Assembly (NCBI GenBank): GCA_046263755.1
Contig: JBJYZC010000003.1
Location: 135,664 to 199,663, forward strand
Length of the DNA: 64,000 nt
From: Lachnocurva sp029100405
Lineage (GTDB): Bacteria; Bacillota; Clostridia; Lachnospirales; Lachnospiraceae
Reading direction: 5' to 3'
The notes under the pieces are model-generated. The model did not search any database. It saw nothing but the letters and a program-made list of their open reading frames with translations, and was not told the DNA's origin. Below, in pieces: positions 32,738-41,957 of this stretch. The position numbers and the translations under genes are program-made. Position 1 is the first letter of the stretch, and each line of letters opens with the position of its first letter.

Positions 32738-35023
32738 CTATTTCTCCGCAAACAAAGCCAGAATCTCTTCCGCCGGCTTGCCATGGAAGGTATAAGCGAT
32801 ACTTTCATTTCCTCCCTCATCTGTTTTCAGAGTCCCTGCCAGACGGTAGCAAACTTGTTTTTGGCCTTCCGTGACCCAGATATCCGACTTGGAAGAGATA
32901 TCATCCTTCCAGTCCGCCCGAACCCCGTCATTCATCAGATGACTGCCCAGGATCTCTTCCATTGCCGAAAGCTCAGTCACACTTCCCAGCCTCTCTCCAC
33001 TGATTCTGGAGCCGGCCAGCTCCAGGCGGCTCAGACCGGACGCATGCAGAGTCTTCTTTTCCTCCGACTCCCGCCTGCTTTTCTCCTGACGAATCAGAGT
33101 CAGCCTTCCGACCTGGCGTCCGGAAGGGACTCTTGAGGTATAGAGTCCGTTTTTCCGAAGGAAAGCAATCGTGTTGGTGTAGGAAGCATAGACTTCATAA
33201 TTGAAATTCGAAGTATCCGTCGACCAGCGAATGGTCCCGATCGGATCATTGTCCTTGGCGAAACGGAAACTGTACTGCGTCAGATCCGCGCTGTAGGCAT
33301 GGATGAAATCCTCCATGAGTCCCTGAGTATCTGCTACACTCCGGCTGGTATAGCCGCTGTCATAGGTCAGGCTGAGATTGGCCTGTTTCGGAAGCTGGGA
33401 TGCTTCCGTAAATCGAAACCAGGCTTCCTTATAGGCTTCCGAGGACAGAATCGGATCCATGTCGTCCGGCGAAATATCATAGGGGATCAGCATCTTCCGA
33501 TAGACCGTAGTGCCATCCTTCATCGCATAAACCACCAGGGCATCGAAGCCGATCTCCTTATGACTGGTCTCCGAGTTCTCCCGTCCGAATCCGAACAACT
33601 GACCGGTCAGCCGGCTGCCAAGAGAGGCATTTGAGACATCCGGATTCTTACGAAGCTCCCTCTGTCCGATCCCGGCAATTTTCTCCACCGCCCGGATCTT
33701 TGTCAATTCCATGTTGAACTGCAGTGATTTCCCGTCATAGGTCCTGGTATCATTGGGCGACAGGAGATAGATCCCGGCTGTACTGACCTTCGATGGGCTT
33801 GGTATATATTTGTCATAGCCGATCAGATCATAACGGAAGACCGATAAGAAGCAGACCGACAGGCCGGCGGTGAGAAGAAGGGGCCAGACCTGGCGGAATG
33901 CGGACCTTAAGTCTGCTTTGGTGACAAAATCGAAAAGCAGATAGATCAGGATCGTAAGGATCGCAGCCAATGGCAAGAGAAGGATCGATGCGATGCCGGC
34001 GGAGAAGCGCCAGAGAATGGTATCGCCGAGGACAGCCAGAAAACTTCCGAGGAGGAAAGCACAGGAGATCTTGGTCAGAATGCGGACCGGGGCAAAGATA
34101 ATGCTTTCCCCCGCCATTTCGATCCTCCGATAATGCTGTGCCAGAAGTGCCAGACCGGTAAAAAGGGCCGCCAGAACCAGCATCCAGAGAAGGCTTGTGA
34201 GGTCCGCCTGAACCATTCGGTTTCCGGAGATCAGGCTGCCCTCCGGCGTGATCAGATCCTTCATCCGATGGCGTCCCAGAAAGAAGGAAAAGACCGGCGA
34301 TGTGAAGAGCCGGTACTGATCATACCAGGAACTGTTTCTGGCATAGTAGGTATAGAAAAATGCAGACCGGGCCAGACCGATCAGGACATTGGCTGCGATT
34401 TCAACGATCGTAAAAAACAAAAGGAGTAAGAGGGACATACCGGGTCTTCCGGCCAGCATGGCGGATAAAACCACCAGACTGTAGACTGCCAGATAGAAAA
34501 CGATCATGCGGAAAGCACCGTAGCATACTGCTTTCAGCATCTGACCGGTCATGGCCTTCATTCCGATGGCAATGGACCAGGAGATCAGAGAACAGAGGAT
34601 AAAAGGAAGCAGGAAGGACAGAAAGCCATTCCAATAGCGTTCCCGGAAGCGTACCTTTCGGCTGATGGGAAGAGACCGGTAGAAAACGGACTCTCTCCGG
34701 TTGAATAGATAAAAGAAAGCGGACAGGCCATTGATCAGAGCAAGAAAGCTGACCAGAACGACAGCCGGTGCACCGAGATCAAAGCCCAAAAGGATCCTCT
34801 GAGACAGAAAAACACGCAGGCTTTCTTCGCTTTTTAATGCCTCTGCCACCGCATTCTCTGTTCTGGTATAGATGATAAAAACCGGAAGGCCGATGACATA
34901 GTAGAGAAAGAGCAGAACAGATGTCAGAACCAGACATGCCGACCGTCTTTGACAGATCATGCGCTGATAAGCAAAGTGGCCGATCCCCCGCTTCTTATAG
35001 CCTTGTGTATCTTCGGATGTCAT
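32738..35023 (-). CDS. ABC transporter permease with large extracytoplasmic domain (DUF6449-like)
   Basis: 761 aa. N-terminal half with about 10-12 hydrophobic segments, including the NRRESVFYRSLPISRK loop typical of ABC-2 type permeases. The C-terminal half (about 400-761) is a large polar domain predicted outside the membrane. It overlaps the ATPase gene upstream by 29 bp and has GGAGGAAGGAT before the ATG. Together they form a two-gene exporter of unknown substrate, similar to BcrA/YtrB-type systems found near GntR regulators; no regulator is adjacent here. Confidence 0.8.
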   Translation of the reverse strand: MTSEDTQGYKKRGIGHFAYQRMICQRRSACLVLTSVLLFLYYVIGLPVFIIYTRTENAVAEALKSEESLRVFLSQRILLGFDLGAPAVVLVSFLALINGLSAFFYLFNRRESVFYRSLPISRKVRFRERYWNGFLSFLLPFILCSLISWSIAIGMKAMTGQMLKAVCYGAFRMIVFYLAVYSLVVLSAMLAGRPGMSLLLLLFFTIVEIAANVLIGLARSAFFYTYYARNSSWYDQYRLFTSPVFSFFLGRHRMKDLITPEGSLISGNRMVQADLTSLLWMLVLAALFTGLALLAQHYRRIEMAGESIIFAPVRILTKISCAFLLGSFLAVLGDTILWRFSAGIASILLLPLAAILTILIYLLFDFVTKADLRSAFRQVWPLLLTAGLSVCFLSVFRYDLIGYDKYIPSPSKVSTAGIYLLSPNDTRTYDGKSLQFNMELTKIRAVEKIAGIGQRELRKNPDVSNASLGSRLTGQLFGFGRENSETSHKEIGFDALVVYAMKDGTTVYRKMLIPYDISPDDMDPILSSEAYKEAWFRFTEASQLPKQANLSLTYDSGYTSRSVADTQGLMEDFIHAYSADLTQYSFRFAKDNDPIGTIRWSTDTSNFNYEVYASYTNTIAFLRKNGLYTSRVPSGRQVGRLTLIRQEKSRRESEEKKTLHASGLSRLELAGSRISGERLGSVTELSAMEEILGSHLMNDGVRADWKDDISSKSDIWVTEGQKQVCYRLAGTLKTDEGGNESIAYTFHGKPAEEILALFAEK

Positions 35024-35900
35024 ATCCTTCCTCCTCTGTACGCGTAAAGAAGACTTCTTCCAGGGATAATTTCAAGAATTCATAGAAGACAGGATTCGCT
35101 TCCCTAAAGATCGCATCCACTTCTTCTTTCCCTCCATCTGTAATATAGATATGCATACTGCCCTGCCGCTCATGTCTTCGAATGGTCATAAGTCCTTCCG
35201 TCTTCTTCCGGTCCTCCTCATTTCGGAAGATGCACTGAACCTTCTGTATGGTCTTCGTTTGGGCAATGCCATCCTGAGAAATGAGGACCCTGCCCTCATG
35301 AAGGATGCAGAGATGGCTGCAGACGTCGTCTACTTCGGACAGGTCGTGGGATGCGATCACAGCCGTGAGTCCGCGCTCCTTCACTTCCTTCCGGATCAGG
35401 GCCTTGATGCCCTGTCGGACGAAGACATCGAGGCCGTCAAATGTCTCATCCAGAACCAGATAGCGGGTTCCTGCGGAAAGTGCCATCAAAATGAAGATCT
35501 GCTTTCTGGTTCCCTTCGAATACGTATCGATGGCTCGATTCCTGTCCAATTCAAAGAATCGAAAGAGTTCATCCAGTTTCTGCCGGTCAAATGCCGGATA
35601 GAAGGCAGCATAGTAGTCCGCCATCTTCGAAAGCGTTGAGGATGGAAAATAAAAGGCGTCATCCGGAATGTAGAAAAGTTCCTGTTTGCTTTCCACATGA
35701 TCGCGGATGGGCTGGCCGTCGATATGGATCCAGCCGCTGTCTGCATCCAGTACATCCGCCAGAAGACCCAGAAGGGTCGACTTTCCCGCCCCGTTGGCAC
35801 CGACCAGGCCGAAAATCTGCTGGTCCCTGATATTCAGGTCAACGGATCGTATGGCTTGGACCGGCCCATAGCTCTTGCTTAATTCATGAATTTCAATCAT
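34995..35900 (-). CDS. ABC transporter ATP-binding protein
   Basis: 301 aa. Walker A is GANGAGKSTL (about residue 35), Walker B RYLVLDETFDGLD, with a modified signature region TYSKGTRKQIFILMALSAGT (canonical LSGGQ replaced by YSKGT, typical of YtrB/BcrA-type ATPases). The H-loop is in IASHDLSEVDD. It powers the permease encoded just downstream. Confidence 0.92.
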   Translation of the reverse strand: MIEIHELSKSYGPVQAIRSVDLNIRDQQIFGLVGANGAGKSTLLGLLADVLDADSGWIHIDGQPIRDHVESKQELFYIPDDAFYFPSSTLSKMADYYAAFYPAFDRQKLDELFRFFELDRNRAIDTYSKGTRKQIFILMALSAGTRYLVLDETFDGLDVFVRQGIKALIRKEVKERGLTAVIASHDLSEVDDVCSHLCILHEGRVLISQDGIAQTKTIQKVQCIFRNEEDRKKTEGLMTIRRHERQGSMHIYITDGGKEEVDAIFREANPVFYEFLKLSLEEVFFTRTEEEGYDIRRYTRL

Positions 35901-35932
35901 ATCCTTCCCCCCAGATGAAAAGCGCCTGCAAC

Positions 35933-36727
35933 TCAGTCTGCCAGTCCGGCTGCCCGTCTCTCCTCCATCATGGCATCATAAGTCAGGTCCCGAACAACTT
36001 CCGCCGCAATGATCATTCCGACAACCGGCGGAACAAAAGCCGTCGAGCCCGGGATGTCCCTTCTCTCCGTGCATTTATGCTGTGCTCCCGGCGGGCAGAT
36101 GCAGTGCGTCCTGCAGCTGATCGCCATATCTTCGATCGGTCGTAAAGGCTTCTCCTTGGAGTAAACAACTTTCAGATGACGGACCCGCCGTTTCTTCAAT
36201 TCCCTCCGCATGACCTTCGCCAGGGGATCGACCGATGTCTTATAAATATCGGCCACTTCGAACATTTCCGGATGCAGCTTATTTCCTGCTCCCATGGAAG
36301 AAATGATCCTGGTCCCCGTCTCCTGACAAGCCATGACCAATTGAATCTTTGCCGTTACCGTATCCACGGCATCCACCACATAGTCATAGTCACTGAAGTC
36401 GAACTGGTCCTTAGTTTCCGGCAGAAAGAAAGTCTTTCGGACATTGACTTTACAATCCGGATTGATGGAATGGATTCGATCCGCCATGACCTCAGCCTTA
36501 TATTTCCCAACACTTCCCCGGACGGCAATGATCTGGCGGTTTAGATTGGTAAGACATACTTCATCATCGTCAATGAGATCCAGGGTGCCGACTCCGCTTC
36601 GGGCCAGGGCCTCTACCGTATATCCCCCGACCCCTCCGATTCCGAAAACTGCAATGCGGGACCCCTTCAGGATCTCCATTGCGGACTTGCCGAGAACGAG
36701 CTGGGTACGGGCAAACTGGTTTAACAT
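35933..36727 (-). CDS. tcdA: ThiF-family protein, TcdA-like tRNA t6A dehydratase
   Basis: 264 aa from the ATG at 36727, supported by GAAAGGAAG upstream. It adenylates its substrate through an E1-like fold: nucleotide motif FGIGGVGGYTVEALARSG (about 30-47), the DDDEVCLTNLNRQ block and the DAVDTVTAKIQL helix. This form matches TcdA/CsdL, which cyclises N6-threonylcarbamoyladenosine at tRNA position 37. The C-terminal cysteine cluster (CRTHCICPPG) is as in TcdA. Confidence 0.88.
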   Translation of the reverse strand: MLNQFARTQLVLGKSAMEILKGSRIAVFGIGGVGGYTVEALARSGVGTLDLIDDDEVCLTNLNRQIIAVRGSVGKYKAEVMADRIHSINPDCKVNVRKTFFLPETKDQFDFSDYDYVVDAVDTVTAKIQLVMACQETGTRIISSMGAGNKLHPEMFEVADIYKTSVDPLAKVMRRELKKRRVRHLKVVYSKEKPLRPIEDMAISCRTHCICPPGAQHKCTERRDIPGSTAFVPPVVGMIIAAEVVRDLTYDAMMEERRAAGLAD

Positions 36728-36938
36728 GGTGCTTCCTTTCTGATGTATGCTGTGATATGAGTGTCTAAACAACTTTTCCACTCATTTATGATTAATCTAA
36801 CATAGAATGGGGACGATGACAAAGCAGATGTGGGAAAATCTCGTGATTCCAAAAGAGCTGTGAAAAATGATTCCTCATTTTCCACAGCTCTTGTTCCATA
36901 GCTCTTGTTTCAATAATTTCGCATTGCGGGAACTTCCT

Positions 36939-37679
36939 TCAGAGCACCCTCACCGGCGTAAAATCCAGGAAATCTCCGGAAACCAGCCGATAGAGGACCC
37001 CGTTGTGATATCCCATGATAGAGTCATGAAAGCGTGCGCTTCCGTGACAGTGCGAGTAGATGACCTGCTCGGCCCCGTATTCTTCCGCCATTCTGGTGAA
37101 GGGACTATCCAGCTCCATGATATTGGTCGGCGGGTAGTGGAGGAAGACAATGAATTTCTGATAGCCGTCCGAGCGAGCCGCTTCAAAAGAAATACGAAGT
37201 CTCTTACATTCTCTCTGAACAAGCTTCTCTGCGGCCGCCGCTTTCTCCTCATCCCAGCCGATCACCCGGCCACGGGCATTCAGATAAAAGGGTCCTTCAA
37301 AAGTGTAGCCTTTACTTCCCACCAGGGCATAATCCTCATAGGAATAATAATTATTCTGCAGGAAGAAAAGTTTGCCATCGTATTCCCGGTTCAGCTTTTC
37401 CGTCTTCTTGGCATTCCAGAACATGTCATGGTTACCCCGTAAGAGGATCTTCCTGCCGGGAAGATCTGAGATAAACTGCAGATCATCCCGGCATTGGTCC
37501 AGATTTTTCCCCCAGGAATGGTCACCGGTAAGGACCAGGGTGTCCTCTGGTCCCATGAGGCGATTGATCCTGTCTCTGGCCTTTCTCTCATGGTTTTTCC
37601 AGACGCCGCCGAAGATATCCATGCTTTTATCCGGCCTCTGAAAGGCAAGATGCAGATCCCCGAGCGCATAAAGCGCCAT
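36939..37679 (-). CDS. Calcineurin-like metallophosphoesterase
   Basis: 246 aa. The di-metal motifs are present in order: GDLHLAF at the N-terminus, the GDHSWG block, LLRGNHDMF, HYPP and SHCHGS near the C-terminus. The substrate is unknown. It starts 14 bp after the V-ATPase K gene on the same strand and may be read through from that operon. Confidence 0.85.
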   Translation of the reverse strand: MALYALGDLHLAFQRPDKSMDIFGGVWKNHERKARDRINRLMGPEDTLVLTGDHSWGKNLDQCRDDLQFISDLPGRKILLRGNHDMFWNAKKTEKLNREYDGKLFFLQNNYYSYEDYALVGSKGYTFEGPFYLNARGRVIGWDEEKAAAAEKLVQRECKRLRISFEAARSDGYQKFIVFLHYPPTNIMELDSPFTRMAEEYGAEQVIYSHCHGSARFHDSIMGYHNGVLYRLVSGDFLDFTPVRVL

Positions 37680-37693
37680 TCCTCAGCCGGTCC

Positions 37694-38143
37694 TTACTTG
37701 GCAGCTGCGGACAGAAGCAGCATGCAGAATACCAGCGAGAAGAGGGCGACAGTCTCAATGACACCGATAACAATGAAGTAGTTCGCGGTTCCTTTTCCGG
37801 TCGCTCCGAGCGCATCTGCGGATGCTGCTGCCGTCTTGCCCTGGAAGAGTGCGGATGCTCCGATGGCTACACCGCCGAAGATACCGATACCGAAGGACAG
37901 AGCCGGATCAATGGTCCCGGCCTTCCATGCACTTGCAATGAAGTTCATAAGAAGGAAACCGTAAATGGTCTGGGTCAGAGGTGCACCGGCAAAAGCGGTC
38001 ATGATGAAGGGAGCCTGCTTGCCTTCTGCATAGCATTTCTTCCATGCTCCAACGGCTGCCTGACCGGCGATTCCGGTTCCAAGTGCTGATCCCAGTGCGG
38101 ATAAACCAAGTGCTGCTGCCATTCCAACATAAGCGATATTCAT
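37694..38143 (-). CDS. ntpK: V-type ATPase rotor subunit K
   Basis: 149 aa, four transmembrane helices in two hairpins. The ion-binding glutamate is in VIGVIETVALF near the C-terminus. Other residues fit the sodium-binding pattern known from Enterococcus NtpK: TQ in APLTQTIYGF and Q in LFQGK. Sodium transport is inferred. It is the last gene of the V-ATPase operon. Confidence 0.92.
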   Translation of the reverse strand: MNIAYVGMAAALGLSALGSALGTGIAGQAAVGAWKKCYAEGKQAPFIMTAFAGAPLTQTIYGFLLMNFIASAWKAGTIDPALSFGIGIFGGVAIGASALFQGKTAAASADALGATGKGTANYFIVIGVIETVALFSLVFCMLLLSAAAK

Positions 38144-38170
38144 AGTTTTTCTCCTTTACAATTTTTACTA

Positions 38171-40033
38171 CTAATTCCTCAGCTGATCCTGTTTTCGGAA
38201 GGGATCATAGGCAATACCAGTCCATTCCAGGCCGACCTGTCCCGAGAACTCCAGGACATTCAAGCGAATTCCGTGAACAATGACGGACAGAAAGCACATG
38301 ACGATATTGATCGCATGTCCCAGGATCACAACAACCATTGCCACAACGATCAGAGGTCCATGCGCCAGGCCGGCTGCCATATTGTTAAAACTCTGAGCAA
38401 TGGCCAGACCAGCCATGCCCACGGCAAAAAGCCGGATATAGGACATGACATTACCAAAACAGCTGATCGTATTTAAAAAAGATGTGAAGGCACCTCCGAG
38501 GCCGGCCTTCAAGCCATCTGCAAAACTTACATCCGGGCTCATTCCACTAAAGAGAACGACCAGAACAAAACCAATCAGGATACCGACTCCGATCGGTCCG
38601 AGGGTCAGCTTCTCTCCCAGCACCAGATAGAGAGAGAGGAGATACATGCTGACGATCGTGATCATCCAGCCGATGTCTGATACGAAGCTTAAGTCCTTCG
38701 ATGCCAGCTTGTTCTTCACGGCAATCAGACTTCCGATCTCCATCTGAATCGCACCGATTGTGAAAGAAAACTTCATAATGGTATTCTGCTGGGCAGCCGC
38801 TGTCAGTCCGAAATACTCCGGATAGTTGGCAAAACCCGGAAGAACCAGAGCCTTTAAGAAGGGTACCTTCATCGCCGACTCCATGCCGAACCAGGTTCCC
38901 GTGATCGCGCCCCAGATAATGGTCGTGATGGAGAGAACCAAAAGGAGATAAACCGGCGTTGTCATCTTCTTTTTCTTTGCCGCAAGTCCTACGGTAAAGA
39001 GAAGAATCAGAACGCCATAGCCACCGTCTCCTATGATCATTGCAAAGAACAAGGCGAAGAACAAGAGAAACCAAAGCGAGATATCCGTCTCCCGGTAGCC
39101 CGGCAGGATCCCCAGAATCTTATAGATCGGAGAAATCAGTTTTGTTACCTTGTTATAGCGAAGCTTGGTCGGTATGGCTTCGTCATCCTTAGATACATCC
39201 TCGATGGCATAAGCCCAGGCCTCGTCCCTGGCCTTGGCCCGAAACAGATCAAGGTCGTCCTCCGGGATATAGCCTGAGATCCAGACCAGTTTCTCGTCAC
39301 TTTCTGCTGTCCGGTCCGCCGCCGAATCGTCCTCTGCATTCTGTGCCCGGATCATTTCCTTTCGGATGGCATCCTCATAGAAAGCCGCTTCCCTTAGCAG
39401 AGCCTCGCAATCCGAAATCTTCTTCTGATTCTCTTCGACCTCCCGCTTCAGGTCCGAAAGTCCCCTGGCCGGCAGCTGGAATTCATTGGCCGGCAAACCC
39501 TGAGGCAGGCTCCCGACGACGGCAATGGTTACTGCCTTCTCAACGGAAGCCAGGCGGATTGCCCGGATCTTCTCATCCTTTTCGATCTCTTCCCAGACCG
39601 GATTATCGACCCGGTAGAAATGTAGATCAAATCCTTCTTTCCGAAGCTCTCGGACCTGGTTTGGATCGAAATCTCCCCAGGGAGCCAGCCGCTCTGCCTC
39701 TGCTGTATCCGCCTGAATGGCTTCTGTCAGAGTCCGCTTGTCCTCAATGGCCTGTGCTGCCTTCTCCAGCAGATCTTCCAGCGCTTTCCCCTCTAATGGA
39801 GCATCCGCTGCATCTTTCTTTCCGTCCTTATCCTTCCCCTTGTCCTGCTTCGGTGCATATTCCTGAAGCTCGGAAGACAATTTGGATAAGTCCTGGAAAC
39901 GCCTGGCTGCGGCCGGCGATGCCTGTTTCTTTTCCGCAATGTGGAGGAGACCCAGGTCTTTTAATCCTTTGATCAGTTCCCTCTTTCGAGAGACTGTGGT
40001 CACGACATGGACCATTTTCATTGTTTCGATCAT
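38171..40033 (-). CDS. ntpI: V-type ATPase subunit I
   Basis: 620 aa. The N-terminal cytoplasmic coiled region (about 1-310) links the peripheral stalks; the C-terminal membrane half has about 7-8 helices (FFALFFAMIIGDGGYGV, MSYIRLFAVGMAGLAIAQSF). The arginine in SYIRLFA is the conserved one facing the rotor ion site. It overlaps subunit D by 4 bp. Confidence 0.94.
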   Translation of the reverse strand: MIETMKMVHVVTTVSRKRELIKGLKDLGLLHIAEKKQASPAAARRFQDLSKLSSELQEYAPKQDKGKDKDGKKDAADAPLEGKALEDLLEKAAQAIEDKRTLTEAIQADTAEAERLAPWGDFDPNQVRELRKEGFDLHFYRVDNPVWEEIEKDEKIRAIRLASVEKAVTIAVVGSLPQGLPANEFQLPARGLSDLKREVEENQKKISDCEALLREAAFYEDAIRKEMIRAQNAEDDSAADRTAESDEKLVWISGYIPEDDLDLFRAKARDEAWAYAIEDVSKDDEAIPTKLRYNKVTKLISPIYKILGILPGYRETDISLWFLLFFALFFAMIIGDGGYGVLILLFTVGLAAKKKKMTTPVYLLLVLSITTIIWGAITGTWFGMESAMKVPFLKALVLPGFANYPEYFGLTAAAQQNTIMKFSFTIGAIQMEIGSLIAVKNKLASKDLSFVSDIGWMITIVSMYLLSLYLVLGEKLTLGPIGVGILIGFVLVVLFSGMSPDVSFADGLKAGLGGAFTSFLNTISCFGNVMSYIRLFAVGMAGLAIAQSFNNMAAGLAHGPLIVVAMVVVILGHAINIVMCFLSVIVHGIRLNVLEFSGQVGLEWTGIAYDPFRKQDQLRN

Positions 40034-40644
40034 CGTCCTGCCTCCACCAGTTTCTTCTTTGAAATCTTGCCTCGGACAACTGCGGCTGTCTGCTGATCAC
40101 CGAGATAGACTCCGATGATCCGGATATTCTCCTTTGCTTCCGGTATCTTGACCTTTTCAAAGAGGTTGACTCTCTGCGATGTGGTCCGAAGTTCCTTTTC
40201 CAGGAGCTCGACCTGTCTCTCCAGAGTCGATACCAAAGCATCCAGACGCGCAATCTCCCGAAGCTTTATGACTGCAGTGTCCACCCACAAAGGATAGTCG
40301 GATACATTGTAGGCAATGTCCTGGAAGGTCAGTTCCTGAAAGGCCGGGAGCTTGACTCCGGCGACATTTTCCGTCGTGACCAAAACCTGATCCGGCTGAA
40401 CCAAATCCTCCAGTTTCTTATCCTCCGGAAAGATCTGGTTTTCTGCGAAGACTGCGATCCAGTCATCCAGATTTCCGACCATGGCTTCCCGTTCGGCTTC
40501 CTTTGCTTTCAGTTCTGCGTTGACCTGCATGATAACGGACTGCAGCTGCTGTTTCTTCAACTGCAGAGTCGGCAGGTAGCGCTGGTACTGCTTCAGGTGA
40601 TCTTTCTGCACTTTCTGTTCATTTTTCGTGAGTTTGACCGCCAT
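40030..40644 (-). CDS. ntpD: V-type ATPase subunit D (central stalk)
   Basis: 204 aa, a mostly long coiled-coil protein, starting MAVKLTKNEQKVQKDHLKQYQ. It forms the rotor axle within the A3B3 head. It lies between B and I as in spirochaete operons, with an ATGA overlap with ntpI. Confidence 0.93.
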   Translation of the reverse strand: MAVKLTKNEQKVQKDHLKQYQRYLPTLQLKKQQLQSVIMQVNAELKAKEAEREAMVGNLDDWIAVFAENQIFPEDKKLEDLVQPDQVLVTTENVAGVKLPAFQELTFQDIAYNVSDYPLWVDTAVIKLREIARLDALVSTLERQVELLEKELRTTSQRVNLFEKVKIPEAKENIRIIGVYLGDQQTAAVVRGKISKKKLVEAGR

Positions 40645-40659
40645 AAGCTGCTCCTTTAC

Positions 40660-41949
40660 TTAACTCGCCTTCTTAGGCCATCTCTCCTGGATCAGACTGG
40701 TCTTAAGACCGGTCTCATTCGGTTCGAAGCAATCCGCCAGAATCTCCCAGCCCAGATCCAGAGCCTCTTCCAGAGGAATGTTCACGCTGAGATTCATCAG
40801 CTTGTCTTCGAAGAGCTGTCCGTATTTCAAAAGCTTGTCATCCCAGTCACTCATAGCAAAGCCCATGGACTTCTTCTCCAGGCTCTCCTTGTACTGGGCG
40901 TAGAGCTTGATCATGGCATCCATCAGAGCCCGGTGGTCGTCTCTCGTATCACCGTTTACATTCTGCTTCAGACGGGACAGAGAGCCGAAAGGCTCAATGT
41001 GGCCGTTCTTCAGATAGAACTGGCCCTCGGTAATGTAACCCGTGTTATCCGGAACCGGGTGAGTGACATCGTCGCCCGGCATCGTTGTAACACCGAGAAT
41101 GGTGATGGAACCTGCGCCCTCGATATCCACAGCCTTCTCATAACGGGAAGCCAGCATGGAATAGAGATCGCCCGGGTAACCTCGGTTGGAAGGCACCTGC
41201 TCCATGGTGATGGCCAGTTCCTTCTCTGCATCGCAGAAAGAGGTCATATCGGTCAGAAGAACCAGAACCTTCTTTCCTTCCAGAGCGAACTGCTCGGCTA
41301 CCGCCAGAGACATGTCCGGAACCAGGGTGGATTCTACGGTCGGATCCGCAGCGGTATGGATGAACATCACTGTATGGCTCATGGCACCACCCTTCTCCAG
41401 TGTGTCGCGGAAAGCCAGATAATCATCATATTTCAGACCCATGCCGCCAAGAACGATCACATCGACCTCGGCCTGGAGAGCGATCCGGGCCAGAAGCTGG
41501 TTATAGGGCTCGCCGGATACCGAGAAGATCGGGAGTTTCTGGCTCTCGACCAGGGTATTGAACATATCGATCATGGGAATACCGGTACGGATCATGTGCT
41601 TGGGAACGATACGCTTGGCCGGGTTAAAGGAAGGCCCGCCGATATCGATCATATTCTCCGTCAATGCCGGACCATTGTCTCTTGGTACTCCGGCACCGTT
41701 AAAGATCCGTCCCAGAAGGTGCTCGGAGAAGGAGACCTGCATGGGCCGGCCCAGGAAACGAACCGGATCATTGGTGCTGACACCCTGAGCGCCGGCGAAA
41801 ACCTGAAGCGAAACCAGGTCTCCATCCAGCTTGATAACATTGGCGTAGCTGTCCCCGACCAGGGCCAGGTCGCCATTTCGAATTCCCTCTGCACGGACGG
41901 TTACAACGTTGCCGACAATGGATTCGATTTTCGTATATACTTTCTGCAT
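40660..41949 (-). CDS. ntpB: V-type ATPase subunit B (non-catalytic)
   Basis: 429 aa, shorter than the 460 aa typical of Enterococcus/Thermus type but the size found in spirochaetes. The P-loop is degenerate as expected (FSVSGEPYNQLLARIA). Other family marks are IRTGIPMIDMFNTL and the RGYPGDLYSMLASRYEKA block. It is 8 bp downstream of ntpA. Confidence 0.95.
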   Translation of the reverse strand: MQKVYTKIESIVGNVVTVRAEGIRNGDLALVGDSYANVIKLDGDLVSLQVFAGAQGVSTNDPVRFLGRPMQVSFSEHLLGRIFNGAGVPRDNGPALTENMIDIGGPSFNPAKRIVPKHMIRTGIPMIDMFNTLVESQKLPIFSVSGEPYNQLLARIALQAEVDVIVLGGMGLKYDDYLAFRDTLEKGGAMSHTVMFIHTAADPTVESTLVPDMSLAVAEQFALEGKKVLVLLTDMTSFCDAEKELAITMEQVPSNRGYPGDLYSMLASRYEKAVDIEGAGSITILGVTTMPGDDVTHPVPDNTGYITEGQFYLKNGHIEPFGSLSRLKQNVNGDTRDDHRALMDAMIKLYAQYKESLEKKSMGFAMSDWDDKLLKYGQLFEDKLMNLSVNIPLEEALDLGWEILADCFEPNETGLKTSLIQERWPKKAS

Positions 41950-41957
41950 AATCCCTC